From Viridibacillus arenosi (lineage in GTDB: Bacteria > Bacillota > Bacilli > Bacillales_A > Planococcaceae), in the NCBI RefSeq assembly GCF_001955655.1, contig NZ_MSPW01000003.1, positions 248,001 through 312,000 on the forward strand: DNA of 64,000 nucleotides, read 5' to 3'. The notes beneath the pieces are model-generated. The model saw only the letters and a list, made by a program, of their open reading frames with translations, was not told the origin of the DNA and searched no databases. A program made the position numbers and the translations under genes. Below are positions 55,509-64,000 of the stretch, piece by piece (position 1 is the first letter of the stretch; each line of letters begins with the position of its first letter).

Positions 55509-55660
55509 CACTCAGCTTTTCTTTCAACCTACTCGCTCTTTTTGGGCTTCCTTTTGTGCTATTATGGCTCTCTTTTAACCTATTCAGCTCTTCTTTTAAC
55601 TCACTCGCTCTTTTTGGCCTTTCTTTTGTGCTACTCGAGCTCTCTTTTAACCTATTCAGA
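55509..55660. repeat. 72-base tandem repeat, about 2.1 copies
   Basis: The words ACTCGCTCTTTTTGG (55531 and 55603), TCAGCTxTTCTTT (55512, 55584) and CTCTCTTTTAACCTATTCAG (55568, 55640) recur at exactly 72 bases. 72 is 24 codons. The minus strand is open across it and reads a charged repeat (RLKESSSSTKERPKRASELK), the plus strand a hydrophobic one (SLLTYSALLLTHSLFLAFLL). Neither frame has a start with a ribosome binding site. It is probably a degraded repeat-protein gene or a minisatellite. Confidence 0.65.
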
Positions 55661-55783
55661 TGACTCCGTTTTTTATTTGTTCAATTGGTATATTGTATTT
55701 TCCGCATAAAGGTCTATGTTTAAAAGATCTATTATTCACTTTAATTGAATGAATTACTGCTCCTAATTGAGCTTTGTTTATTA

Positions 55784-56345
55784 CTAGAGCTCATTTAGTT
55801 TTTGGATAAATAGTGCGATTTCTTTCGACATGATGTACGGTACAGTTGTAGGTACAGTTTTAATTACTGTACGGCTATTAGGCATAATGATTGTTTTATA
55901 AATAGGTAATTGCAAAAACTTCATGTTTTTTAACCAGCGCTCAAATGTATCTGTTGCACGAATTAATTGATTTGCGGACAATGATATGCAATGGAGTGCC
56001 CTTCAAGTTCTTGAATGAGTTGATAGGGCTGTTCTTGGAAATGTAAAGTTCCTCTCATATTTTTAATTTCAATTAATAGAATATAGCTTTGTGTGAGTAA
56101 GTCGGAATCTATTTGGGCAATACGAGTTGGAGAGAGTTGACACTCGAAGTTTGGGAAGTAAAAAAAGATTTGTTAAACGGTACTTCTAGTACCATTTGAT
56201 TTACGCGACATTCACCATTAAAACCAGCTGTTACATTTTCAAGTTGGCGAATGATGTCTTCGATTTTTTGATGATCTGGGGAGAGTCGTTTAATGAGTCG
56301 CTTATGTGCAAAGATTTCACTTGGTACTTGTCGCTTAATGAATAT
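55784..56345 (-). pseudogene. Frameshifted NERD (nuclease-related domain) protein gene
   Basis: Pieces in three frames on the minus strand read as one NERD protein. They begin with FIKRQVPSEIFAHKRLIKRL and TAGFNGECRVNQMVLEV, followed after a frameshift near 56155 by LLTQSYILLIEIKNMRGTLH, FQEQPYQLIQELEG, then after a second frameshift near 55985 ANQLIRATDTFERWLKNMKF, TIIMPNSRTVIK and SKEIALFIQKLNEL. Where AGGGGGG would lead to a start codon, ATA stands at 56345, so the start also seems lost. An intact protein would be about 190 residues or longer. Confidence 0.8.
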
Positions 56346-56484
56346 AGGCTTCCCCCCTAAACCACCACACTTTTATTCATACCACCTTATATACAGAATA
56401 GCCAAACAATATTACTCTATATTATTGTTTCTTATATATGAAAATATTGTAGTTTAATTCAAAAGTAAATCAATTCATAAAGTA

Positions 56485-56521
56485 AAAAAGAATCCATTCT
56501 GATAAAATGAATTCTTTTTTA
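56485..56521. terminator. Bidirectional terminator
   Basis: AAAAGAATCCATT and AATGAATTCTTTT pair with one mismatch, with A and T runs outside. It ends the minus-strand gene at 56531. Confidence 0.8.
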
Positions 56522-56530
56522 TACAGGCAC

Positions 56531-57034
56531 TTAATCATCCAACAATATAATTTTTTGCGGTGTTGTTTGTGGTGGAATGCTACGTGTACTCATTTTGAAG
56601 AATACAGCTATGTCATGTCCATCAAGCTTTTCGGTCGCAATACTTTCCCCTACTGCATCTATTATTTTCGTATTTTGACTAATATTTAGCCGTAAATCTG
56701 ATTCTACTAAAGATGTTTCGGCATTGTATGTACCAACTTTGTTGCCATAGAATAAATCTTTCTCATTCACAAGCACGAGTGTTGGAGAGAATTGCGGTGG
56801 AAAGATCATCATTGCAGGTTGAAGCTCATGGACATAGGCATGAATAAAAAAGCCTCGCTTTAGTTCACTTACTAGAAGGGGCTCATATGAAGTGCTATTA
56901 AAAATAAGTGTTTCTTTCGTTAGATTAAGTATAAATGTAGAGTTGTCATCTTGTTTTTGACAAGCTAAGGCGAAATGAGATGATGTTTCCTGGAGTTCAG
57001 TGAGTATACCTTTGAAATGTATAAAGTTAGACAT
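56531..57034 (-). CDS. Two-repeat beta-rich protein of unknown function
   Basis: 167 residues, no signal peptide. Two copies of a module of about 75 residues: ETLIFNSTSYEPLLVSELKR with FIHAYVHELQPAMMIFPPQF then TPTLVLV-like, and NTKIIDAVGESIATEKLDGH with FFKMSTRSIPPQTTPQKIIL. Similar SIPPQ- or S/TxSxPPQ-type modules occur in Bacillaceae proteins that carry copper-amine-oxidase N-terminal domains, where they are secreted; this one is cytoplasmic. ATG follows GGGGGAATT. Monocistronic. Function unknown. Confidence 0.7.
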   Translation of the reverse strand: MSNFIHFKGILTELQETSSHFALACQKQDDNSTFILNLTKETLIFNSTSYEPLLVSELKRGFFIHAYVHELQPAMMIFPPQFSPTLVLVNEKDLFYGNKVGTYNAETSLVESDLRLNISQNTKIIDAVGESIATEKLDGHDIAVFFKMSTRSIPPQTTPQKIILLDD

Positions 57035-57093
57035 GTTAATTCCCCCTTTTTTACTTTTGACGAATTACATACCTGGAAGTTTCGTGTTCAACA

Positions 57094-57127
57094 ATAAGCG
57101 AAAAGGTCCGTGAACCCATTCGCTTAT
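57094..57127 (-). terminator. Hairpin after the arg operon
   Basis: ATAAGCGAA (57094-57102) pairs with TTCGCTTAT (57119-57127). No good T tract, so only a tentative terminator of argCJBD. Confidence 0.4.
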
Positions 57128-57195
57128 ATAAAACACTTTTGAAAGAGGTATAGAGTAATGAATTGCGATTCTCTGAACGCATTAATTCAAACTTA

Positions 57196-58329
57196 TTAAT
57201 CGTTAATAATATCTGCTAAGATTGCGATGGCTGCATCGATTTCTTCATGTGTTACTGTAAGAGGTGGCAGTAAACGAATGACTTCTTCACCTGCACCAAC
57301 TAATAGTAAGCCTGCATCTTCAGCTTTTGTAATAAAAGGTGCTACAGCTTTTCCGCAGTCTACACCTAGCAGTAAGCCCATTCCTTTTACTGTAAACTTC
57401 TCAGCTGGTAGAGTTTTTTCTAATTGCTTTGTGAAATACTCTGATTTTTTAAGTACTTCCCCTAAAAACGACTCTTCAAACACATGATTAAGAACTGTTT
57501 GCGCAACGGCTACTGCTAGTGGGTTCCCCCCAAATGTTGTTCCGTGTGTACCCGGGCTGAATGTGTCATACATTTCAGATGTTCCAAGCATTGCACCGAT
57601 TGGGAAGCCACCACCGAGTCCTTTAGCTAGGGTTAAAATATCTGGTTTCAATGCAGTTTGTTCATAAGCATAACGTGTACCTGTGCGAGAGATACCTGTT
57701 TGTACTTCATCAATAATGAGTAAGATTCCTTGTTCTTTACAGATTTTAGTAATGGCTTCACCAAATTCTTCGGAAACAGAATTGACTCCACCTTCGCCTT
57801 GCACGACTTCTAGCATAATAGCTGCTACTTCATCATTTACTACTGCTTCTAGAGCTTTCACATCGTTAAATGGAACATGGATGAATTTATTTACTAAAGG
57901 ACCAAAGCCTTGTTGCACTTTTGCTTGACCTGTAGCTGACATTGCACCGAATGTTCTTCCATGAAATGAATTTTCAAAAGTGATGATTGTATGTTTACCC
58001 GTATGCTTACGAGCAAGTTTGATTGCTGCTTCATTTGCTTCAGCCCCACTATTACAAAAAAATCCATGTGCCAGATGAGTATCTTTCAGAAGAGTGGCTG
58101 CTAATTGCTCTTGTTCTGGACTTTCAAATAAATTAGAAATATGCCATAATTTTTCACTTTGCACTTTAATGGCCTCTACTAAAATAGGATTTGCATGACC
58201 TAGACTTAGTACTGCAATGCCACTAGTAAAATCCAAATACTCTTTTCCTGCTTCATCATATACTTTCGTTCCTAGCCCTTTTACTAAATGAACTGGACGT
58301 CTGCTATAGTTCCCAAATAATGCACTCAT
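57196..58329 (-). CDS. argD: Acetylornithine aminotransferase
   Basis: 377 residues, class III PLP aminotransferase. VYDEAGKEYLDFTSGIAVLS, FCNSGAEANEAAIKLARKHT, IIDEVQTGISRTG, and the Schiff-base lysine in LAKGLGGGFPIGAML. It makes N-acetylornithine from the semialdehyde. Its start overlaps the argB stop (ATGA), so it is translationally coupled. Last gene of argCJBD. Confidence 0.96.
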   Translation of the reverse strand: MSALFGNYSRRPVHLVKGLGTKVYDEAGKEYLDFTSGIAVLSLGHANPILVEAIKVQSEKLWHISNLFESPEQEQLAATLLKDTHLAHGFFCNSGAEANEAAIKLARKHTGKHTIITFENSFHGRTFGAMSATGQAKVQQGFGPLVNKFIHVPFNDVKALEAVVNDEVAAIMLEVVQGEGGVNSVSEEFGEAITKICKEQGILLIIDEVQTGISRTGTRYAYEQTALKPDILTLAKGLGGGFPIGAMLGTSEMYDTFSPGTHGTTFGGNPLAVAVAQTVLNHVFEESFLGEVLKKSEYFTKQLEKTLPAEKFTVKGMGLLLGVDCGKAVAPFITKAEDAGLLLVGAGEEVIRLLPPLTVTHEEIDAAIAILADIIND

Positions 58330-59105
58330 GCGAAAACTTCCTTTCTTTGGATCGTTGTACCGACTAATTTTGAACCAACGATTTGAACAGTTGGTATACC
58401 TTCATTTAAACAATCAACGGCAGCTTGAACTTTTGGAATCATGCCTCCATATATATCGCCAGAATTAATCCATTCTTTGATCTGTTCTGGATTTACACTG
58501 ATTTGAACTTCTTCCTCAATTTTTATCCCTGGTGTATCCGTCACGAGTAAAAGGCTATCAGCATTCATTGATAAAGCCACTTTACTAGCAACTGTATCAC
58601 CATTAATATTCAGAGGTATCCCATCAGATGTCGCTCCAAAACAAGAAACTACTGGAATGATTTTTTCAGCAAGTAAAGTTTTTAGAAGTTCCGTATTTAC
58701 TGCTTCGATATTTCCTACGTAACCATATTCTTTTTCGTCTAAGAACGAACAGTTAAATAAACTTCCATCATAACCACTTAGCCCTAACGCTTTAATACCT
58801 GCAACATTCAATTGATGCGTTAATACTGGATTTACTTTACCAATTAATGTTGATTGTACAATTTCAACAGCTTTACTTGATGTCACTCGAATACCATTTT
58901 TAGTAGTAGTTTCAACATTAGCGCTTTTTAATGCTTGATTAATAGCAGGTCCACCGCCATGAACGATAATAATATCTATGCCAGCTTGTTGCATCTTTTT
59001 AAAGTTTTCGAAAAATTCAGCATTTAAACCTTTTAACATACTACCACCTAGTTTAATAACAATCGTTTTATGATCTGTATGTTGCATTGATTTGTACGTA
59101 GTCAT
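58326..59105 (-). CDS. argB: Acetylglutamate kinase
   Basis: 259 residues. IVIKLGGSMLKGLNAEFFEN, IIIVHGGGPAINQALKSANV, NGIRVTSSKAVEIVQSTLIG, GLSGYDGSLF and GGMIPKVQAAVDCLNEGIPT are the amino-acid kinase signatures. It phosphorylates N-acetylglutamate. The first ATG (59105) lies inside argJ, giving a 38-base overlap; ATG at 59087 is an alternative without a ribosome binding site. Confidence 0.96.
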   Translation of the reverse strand: MTTYKSMQHTDHKTIVIKLGGSMLKGLNAEFFENFKKMQQAGIDIIIVHGGGPAINQALKSANVETTTKNGIRVTSSKAVEIVQSTLIGKVNPVLTHQLNVAGIKALGLSGYDGSLFNCSFLDEKEYGYVGNIEAVNTELLKTLLAEKIIPVVSCFGATSDGIPLNINGDTVASKVALSMNADSLLLVTDTPGIKIEEEVQISVNPEQIKEWINSGDIYGGMIPKVQAAVDCLNEGIPTVQIVGSKLVGTTIQRKEVFA

Positions 59106-60294
59106 ATGTTAAATCACATCCCCAAGCAGTACCATAGCCTACACCTTGATTTAAGGATACTGCGATTTTCACTTCATTTTGTTTCAAATAGACAATAAGT
59201 TCTTCTTCAGAAAATGGTACTGGTTCACCCTTTTCAACAACTGTAGTTGAACCAATTTGAATTTTCACATCGGTCGGGTCAACTGTTGCACCACTGTATC
59301 CTACAGCACAAATAATTCGTCCCCAGTTTGCATCACAACCAAAAATCGCTGTTTTCACTAAAGGTGAACCTACAACTGTTTTCGCAATTTTACGTGCCTC
59401 TTCATCAGTTACAGCACCTTCAACTTTAACTTCGATTAATTTAGTTGCACCTTCACCGTCTTTTGCGATCATTTTTGAAAGGTCTTGAGATACAGCATGG
59501 AAAGCGGCTTTAAAAGTCTCCCATTCTGGATGTGCTGGCGTTAATGTGGCATTGCCTGCTAATCCGTTAGCTAATACTAAGACGGTATCATTTGTAGATG
59601 TATCGCCATCTACCGTTATCGCATTAAAAGTCACATCAGTTACTTCTTTTAATAGTTGTTGCAATGCTTGTTGATCGATATCTGCATCAGTTGTAACATA
59701 GGCAAGCATTGTAGCCATTTTAGGTTCAATCATACCTGATCCTTTTGCCACACCCGCGATGACAACTTCTTTATCGTCTATAACTACGCTATATGCTGTA
59801 TTTTTAGTGACCGTATCAGTAGTTAGTATTGCTTGTGCGAAATCAATTGCTCCTTCTAACGTTGCATTTGGTGTAATTTCAGCAATTCCTTTTGCAATCG
59901 GCTCCATGTTCATGATTTCTCCGATTACGCCTGTCGATGAAACCCCAACAAGTTCTTTCGCAATCCCTAATTTTTCTGCTGTTAATTGTTGCATTGTTTC
60001 AGCATCTTTATAGCCTTGAGTTCCTGTACACGCATTTGCATTACCAGAGTTGACAATAAGTGCTTGCATTTTTCCGTATTCTTTCACAACCTGCTTTGTC
60101 AGTACAAGAGGGGCTGCTTTAATAACGTTTGTTGTAAAAACACCAGCTACATTTGCAGGTACTTTACTTACTAAAATCGCTAAATCTTTTTTCTTATGTT
60201 TTACGCCGCAATGTATACCTGTTGCAGTAAACCCTTTAGGTGAAACGATATTTTTACTCGAAATTCTTTTTAAACTCTCAAATGTTATTGTCAT
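59068..60294 (-). CDS. argJ: Ornithine acetyltransferase / N-acetylglutamate synthase
   Basis: 408 residues. GFTATGIHCGVKHKKKDLAI, ALIVNSGNANACTGTQGYKD, GVSSTGVIGEI, and the self-cleavage site KGSGMIEPKMATMLAYV with Thr as the nucleophile of the beta subunit. ArgJ recycles the acetyl group, which fits the absence of argA. It follows argC by 15 bases and precedes argB. Confidence 0.96.
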   Translation of the reverse strand: MTITFESLKRISSKNIVSPKGFTATGIHCGVKHKKKDLAILVSKVPANVAGVFTTNVIKAAPLVLTKQVVKEYGKMQALIVNSGNANACTGTQGYKDAETMQQLTAEKLGIAKELVGVSSTGVIGEIMNMEPIAKGIAEITPNATLEGAIDFAQAILTTDTVTKNTAYSVVIDDKEVVIAGVAKGSGMIEPKMATMLAYVTTDADIDQQALQQLLKEVTDVTFNAITVDGDTSTNDTVLVLANGLAGNATLTPAHPEWETFKAAFHAVSQDLSKMIAKDGEGATKLIEVKVEGAVTDEEARKIAKTVVGSPLVKTAIFGCDANWGRIICAVGYSGATVDPTDVKIQIGSTTVVEKGEPVPFSEEELIVYLKQNEVKIAVSLNQGVGYGTAWGCDLTYDYVQINATYRS

Positions 60295-60309
60295 ATAAAC
60301 ACTCCCTTT

Positions 60310-61344
60310 TTAAATGTATAATGGCACTTGCATAAGGCCGGTTGTTTCATCAAAACCAAATTGTATGTTCATATTTTGAATGGCTTGACCGGCTGCTCCT
60401 TTAACTAAATTATCAATAACCGCAATAATCGTAGCTCTACCAGTCCTAGAATCTACTTTCACATGGATATCACAGAAATTAGAACCATAAACTTGGTTCG
60501 TTCCAAATTTTGCTGTCTCTTTTATTATTCGAACAAAAGGATTGCTTTGATATTGTTTAACTAAACAGTAATATAGTTGTTCTTCTGTTGTGCATGGAGT
60601 AATCTGCGCATAGCTTGTTGCCAGAATCCCTCGCGTCATCGGTACTAATGTTGTTGTAAATGTAATTGGTGTATCACTATTTGCGAACATTTTCATAGCT
60701 TGTTCAATTTCAGGAATATGTTGGTGTTCATGTATTTTATAGATGGCTGTATTTTCATTTGTTTCACTGAAGTGAGTCATCATACTAGGCTTATTACCCG
60801 CCCCTGAGATTCCACTTTTGGCATCAATGACTAAACCATTTGCATAAATTAAATCTTCTTTTAACAAAGGTAATAGAGAAAGTAAAACTGCCGTTGGATA
60901 ACAACCTGGATTGGCAATAAGTTTTGCATCTTGAATGGCTTCTTTGTTCCATTCACTCAAACCATATACGCTTTGTTCTACTGCATCACTAGGAGCTGAC
61001 TCTTTTTTGTACCATTTTTCATAATCTTCTAAATTTTTTAGTCGGAAATCACCTGATAAATCTATGAATTTCGTTGAGCTATTTAATAGAGGTGGTAGAA
61101 GCTTGCTTGAAACCCCAGAAGGAGTACTTGTAAATACAACATCTAATTCAGCTAATGTATCTGCATCAATTTTCTCTAATGGTTGATCATATAGTTTTTT
61201 TAAATGACCAAATTTTTGTGAAAAAATGGCTCCTTCATCAGAAGAAGTGAATAATTTAATTTTTTCGACTTCATTATGATTATGTAATAATCTTATTAGT
61301 TCTAACCCGCCATATCCTGTTGCACCAATAATTCCGACCTTCAA
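60310..61344 (-). CDS. argC: N-acetyl-gamma-glutamyl-phosphate reductase
   Basis: About 344 residues. KVGIIGATGYGGLELIRLLH is the NADP-binding start, LIANPGCYPTAVLLSLLPLL holds the catalytic Cys, and GISGAGNKPSMMTHFSETNE and HEHQHIPEIEQAM are conserved. It reduces acetylglutamyl phosphate. The open frame starts with a GTG at 61353, but TTG at 61344 has GAGG eight bases upstream and gives the usual beginning of ArgC. First gene of the operon, behind a strong promoter. Confidence 0.95.
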   Translation of the reverse strand: MKVGIIGATGYGGLELIRLLHNHNEVEKIKLFTSSDEGAIFSQKFGHLKKLYDQPLEKIDADTLAELDVVFTSTPSGVSSKLLPPLLNSSTKFIDLSGDFRLKNLEDYEKWYKKESAPSDAVEQSVYGLSEWNKEAIQDAKLIANPGCYPTAVLLSLLPLLKEDLIYANGLVIDAKSGISGAGNKPSMMTHFSETNENTAIYKIHEHQHIPEIEQAMKMFANSDTPITFTTTLVPMTRGILATSYAQITPCTTEEQLYYCLVKQYQSNPFVRIIKETAKFGTNQVYGSNFCDIHVKVDSRTGRATIIAVIDNLVKGAAGQAIQNMNIQFGFDETTGLMQVPLYI

Positions 61345-61374
61345 CTGAATCACCTCACGTGTATGTTACAAACT

Positions 61375-61403
61375 ATTATAAGTATGTATAAATATAAAGT
61401 CAA
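61375..61403 (-). promoter_or_regulatory. Sigma-A promoter of argCJBD, possible ArgR region
   Basis: On the minus strand TTGACT (61398-61403) and TATAAT (61375-61380) have a 17-base spacer that reads TTATATTTATACATACT. The AT-rich spacer and the TATTTTTATTTATATT stretch just upstream resemble ARG boxes (pattern near TATTTATAT), so ArgR/AhrC repression is possible but not proven. Confidence 0.75.
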
Positions 61404-61534
61404 TTGTATTTTTATTTATATTTCATTCTATTGAAAATGTACACGCTTCCATCATTGATACAAAAACATTTGATATTGTAAAAATATTTCTTCAAAAGGG
61501 ATTTTTCATAACAAATTGTATTTTCATGCATAAA

Positions 61535-61580
61535 AAAACAGCAAATCCTTCAGTTTAAATTGAAAGAATAGCTGTTTTTC
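61535..61580. terminator. Hairpin with T and A runs between argC and AI-2E gene
   Basis: AAAACAGC (61535-61542) pairs with GCTGTTTT (61571-61578), with a loose inner stem. It is a second hairpin after the AI-2E gene's terminator. Confidence 0.55.
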
Positions 61581-61665
61581 TTTATAAAATTGCATATAAC
61601 CGTATTTAGATTTATTGAATTGACAAAAAACTGTTCAACTAATCATACATTTTTCCTTTCCTTAA

Positions 61666-61697
61666 CAAAAAAAATCGGTAGCAAATGCTACCGATTA
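61666..61697 (-). terminator. Terminator overlapping the AI-2E gene stop
   Basis: AATCGGTAGC (61673-61682) and GCTACCGATT (61687-61696) pair perfectly; the stem includes the TAA stop of the gene. T-rich follows on the minus strand. Confidence 0.85.
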
Positions 61698-62900
61698 TTC
61701 GTCTTTCCAGTTCTCCACTTCATATTCCATAGTAGGATCTGGTTCTTGGCGATTATAGCGTTTCTTATATAAATAGAATAAGTGTGTTACTAACACTTTG
61801 AGAACTGCGTAACCTGGTATACCTAGAACAACACCTGGTACACCGAATAACGAACCTGCAGTTAGTAATACAAATATGATGGTAATAGGGTGGACATGTA
61901 ACGATTTCCCCATAACTTGTGGTGAAATAAATTTCCCTTCCACTAATTGCACGATAGTCCATACCACTGCCAGTTTGACCAACATAATTGGCGACGTTAC
62001 GATAGCGATAATCGCAGCAGGTGTTATGGCAATAATAGGTCCTAAATAAGGCACAACACTTGTAACCATCGCTAAAAAACCTAGCACGATAGCATAATCC
62101 ATATCGATAATTAAGAAACCAATTGTGATCATGACACCGATACAAAATGCAACAATAATTTGCCCTTGAATATATGAGCTAATTTGGCGATCAGCTTTAT
62201 GGAAAAGGTGAGCCGCGTCATCTCTCATACGAGGAGGAAGCATTTTCAAAATAAATTTTGGAAGTTTTTCTCCATCTTTTAATAAGTAGAATAAGATGAA
62301 TGGGACAGTTACGATTGCTAAAAGAATTCCCGTTAGAGTGGAAATAAAGCCTGTAATACCTGTCGCAATACCGCTTCCTAGTTTACCCGCTGTATCTTTA
62401 ACTGTATCACTTAAATCTTTCGTTATATCTGACATTACTTGATCTAAATCAAAATTGTATTTAGACAAGAAGGAATTGAAAGTCGATCCTTGTACGAAAG
62501 ATTGCGTTTTATGAAGCATTTCCATAAAGTATTGTGGGAATTCATTGATTAAATTCGTAAACTGCCCTTTTAGGAATGGGAATACTAGAATAACTAACAA
62601 AGTAATTATTCCGGCTAGCCCAAGGTAAATAATCAAAATCCCCCATACTCTCGGAATTTTCCAATTCTCAAGTATACGCAGAATAGGTCTTAATAAATAA
62701 TAAGCAATTGCGGCTAAAATAACCGGGAGTACTACTGTTTGTAAAAAAACAATAATGGGATAGAAAATAAATGATACTTTATCATAGATGAAAATAATAC
62801 AACCTAAAATTAATAAGGTTAATAATCCAAAAAGTAAATTTCTACCTCCTAAGAAACGAATAAATCTCGTTGAAAAAAATGATGGTTTTTCTGGTTCCAT
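61695..62900 (-). CDS. AI-2E family (UPF0118) membrane protein
   Basis: 401 residues, about eight membrane helices in the AI-2E/TqsA family topology. LLRPILRILENWKIPRVWGI, LLAIVTVPFILFYLLKDGEK and the long PYLGPIIAITPAAIIAI and VEGKFISPQVMGKSLHVHPI regions are diagnostic. The family may export autoinducer-2 or act as Na+(Li+)/H+ antiporter; the Bacillus members are poorly known. AAGGGGGG precedes the ATG. Stop codon lies inside its own terminator. Confidence 0.9.
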   Translation of the reverse strand: MEPEKPSFFSTRFIRFLGGRNLLFGLLTLLILGCIIFIYDKVSFIFYPIIVFLQTVVLPVILAAIAYYLLRPILRILENWKIPRVWGILIIYLGLAGIITLLVILVFPFLKGQFTNLINEFPQYFMEMLHKTQSFVQGSTFNSFLSKYNFDLDQVMSDITKDLSDTVKDTAGKLGSGIATGITGFISTLTGILLAIVTVPFILFYLLKDGEKLPKFILKMLPPRMRDDAAHLFHKADRQISSYIQGQIIVAFCIGVMITIGFLIIDMDYAIVLGFLAMVTSVVPYLGPIIAITPAAIIAIVTSPIMLVKLAVVWTIVQLVEGKFISPQVMGKSLHVHPITIIFVLLTAGSLFGVPGVVLGIPGYAVLKVLVTHLFYLYKKRYNRQEPDPTMEYEVENWKDE

Positions 62901-62984
62901 CCAATCCCCCCTTTTGACAAAAAGTGCTATATGATTAGTTTACAGGATGCATTCGTTTTGCGCTAATAATATTATACCCCTATA

Positions 62985-63929
62985 TTACTGTTCAAAATCA
63001 AGAAATTCCTCTAAAGCTTTATTATTTAATGCACGATCAATTTCAATAACAGATCCTGCATGAGGATAATTGGCAAATGAATAGCCATGTTCAACCGGAA
63101 TAGTTAGTTTTTCGATATTAAGGTCCCCACCTTTTATGATTGATGTCATAAATGATAATTCATCTTTAGTTGTCATATCAGTTTGAACATAACCTTGAAG
63201 CGCACCTAATAATTTAGGGAAGTTTTTATAATTTCCAGGTGATACAACTTCTTTTTTCAATGCCTCTAGAGCCTTTTGTTGACGATCTACACGCCCAAAG
63301 TCACCCTTTTCATCCGAACGGAACCGAGCAAAGCCTAATAATTCTTTACCATTCAACTGATGTGTTCCTTTTTTCAATTTAACTCCGATGTTTTTCGACA
63401 TATCTTTGTCGACATTTACTTCTACCCCATTTGGTGCAAGAATATCTACCATTGATTCAAAGCTTTTAAAGTCAATTAATGCATAGTGATTAATTTCAAC
63501 ATCGAACATATTACTAATTGTATCTTTCAATAATTGAACACCATCTAAATAATAAGCTGTATTCAACTTATATGATTGATAGCCAGGGATTTCTGCATAA
63601 ATATCTCGCATGAATGATACCATTTTAATGTCATTTGTGTCTTTGTTCCATGAAACAAGAATCATAGAGTCTGTTCGCGATTTTGCCTCTCCGCGAGAAT
63701 CGACACCTAAAAGTAAAATATTATCTATATTTTTTGATGAAGCCTCATCACCAATAAAGTCTTCTTTTATATGTTCTTGCCCTTTCGCAAGTTCTAATCC
63801 TGCTTTATATTCAGTGTATGCATATACTCCTACCCCTACTAATAGAAGTAGTAGAAAAGTAAAGAACACACGTCCTTTTCGAAGTTTGCGTCTTTTTTTG
63901 CGCACTCGCGTTTGTTGATTTTCTTGCAT
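62985..63929 (-). CDS. LytR-CpsA-Psr family wall polymer ligase
   Basis: About 314 residues. One basic N-terminal stretch and membrane helix (VFFTFLLLLLVGVGVYAYTE), then the LCP domain with NILLLGVDSRGEAKSRTDSM, VSFMRDIYAEIPGYQSYKLN (Arg residues for pyrophosphate), RFRSDEKGDFGRVDRQQKAL and AGSVIEI. LCP enzymes attach wall teichoic acid or capsule chains to peptidoglycan outside the membrane. The first ATG at 63947 position is a TTG; ATG at 63929 has AAAGGAG and is chosen. Confidence 0.94.
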   Translation of the reverse strand: MQENQQTRVRKKRRKLRKGRVFFTFLLLLLVGVGVYAYTEYKAGLELAKGQEHIKEDFIGDEASSKNIDNILLLGVDSRGEAKSRTDSMILVSWNKDTNDIKMVSFMRDIYAEIPGYQSYKLNTAYYLDGVQLLKDTISNMFDVEINHYALIDFKSFESMVDILAPNGVEVNVDKDMSKNIGVKLKKGTHQLNGKELLGFARFRSDEKGDFGRVDRQQKALEALKKEVVSPGNYKNFPKLLGALQGYVQTDMTTKDELSFMTSIIKGGDLNIEKLTIPVEHGYSFANYPHAGSVIEIDRALNNKALEEFLDFEQ

Positions 63930-64000
63930 GATGTATGCTCCTTTCAAGTGGGTATGTTTTTCTAGTAGTCAATGTTGTAAACTATAAGATGTACAAGATG

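Noticed and set aside
55458-55709. 83-codon hydrophobic plus-strand frame over the tandem repeat
   Set aside because: It begins inside the terminator of the preceding gene, has no ribosome binding site and is explained by the 72-base repeat.
61765-62145. 126-codon Cys/Tyr-rich minus-strand frame inside the AI-2E gene
   Set aside because: Out-of-frame shadow with no ribosome binding site, fully inside a strong coding frame.

Overview
The window is a low-GC Gram-positive chromosome segment. Strong AGGAGG-type ribosome binding sites, several TTG and GTG starts, a Trp T-box, a SAM-I riboswitch, two cobalamin riboswitches and a Bacillus megaterium-style cob operon all point to Bacillales. The overall flavour is that of Lysinibacillus, Solibacillus or other Planococcaceae; that placement is an inference, since no rRNA gene is present. 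Most genes are on the minus strand, and many small relics show an accessory landscape that is decaying between conserved biosynthetic operons.

Layout. 1-9.0 kb: the end-cut UvrA-like ATPase, an ArsR-SRPBCC regulator with a clear self-overlapping operator, a PAS-GGDEF-EAL c-di-GMP protein, a GNAT enzyme, a tyrosine recombinase, about 1 kb of relic DNA, an MBL hydrolase and a small membrane protein. 9-12.8 kb: a multidrug locus resembling B. subtilis bltR/bltD, but with a MATE pump where Blt (MFS) would be, driven by a 19-bp-spacer MerR-type promoter. 13-17.4 kb: a DUF485/acetate-type symporter pair, an AbrB-family membrane protein and a secreted alpha-carbonic anhydrase. 17.5-23.7 kb: trpEDCFBA behind a tryptophan T-box; no trpG. 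23.9-28.3 kb: a VOC pseudogene, an AraC regulator, a second MATE pump with a tetR-like relic, and a broken SDR gene.

28.5-43.7 kb: a 16-gene anaerobic-type cobalamin operon (cbiW-H60-X-J-C-D-ET-L-F-G-A, precorrin-2 dehydrogenase, SUMT, a nitroreductase-like cbiY, btuR/cobO, cobQ). Divergently, 44.0-47.1 kb holds the cobalt importer cbiMNQO. Each direction has its own cobalamin riboswitch and terminator, so cobalt uptake and corrin synthesis are shut off together when B12 is plentiful.

47.1-57 kb: relics (TetR C-terminus, IS3 orfA, MCP tail, NERD protein), an esterase, metA behind a SAM-I riboswitch, a small polysaccharide group (galE, a GT4 glycosyltransferase, an initiating sugar transferase), a DapL-like aminotransferase and a two-repeat protein of unknown function. 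57.2-61.4 kb: argCJBD. 61.7-64 kb: an AI-2E-family membrane protein and an LCP-family ligase.

I did not find a clearly unprecedented gene system. The best leads are the blt-like MATE locus, a dispersed ~150-bp repeat with a conserved hairpin loop (three copies), a possible leader peptide between the riboswitch and cbiM, a 72-bp (24-codon) tandem repeat, and a leaky set of relics that may mark former toxin, chemotaxis and IS loci.
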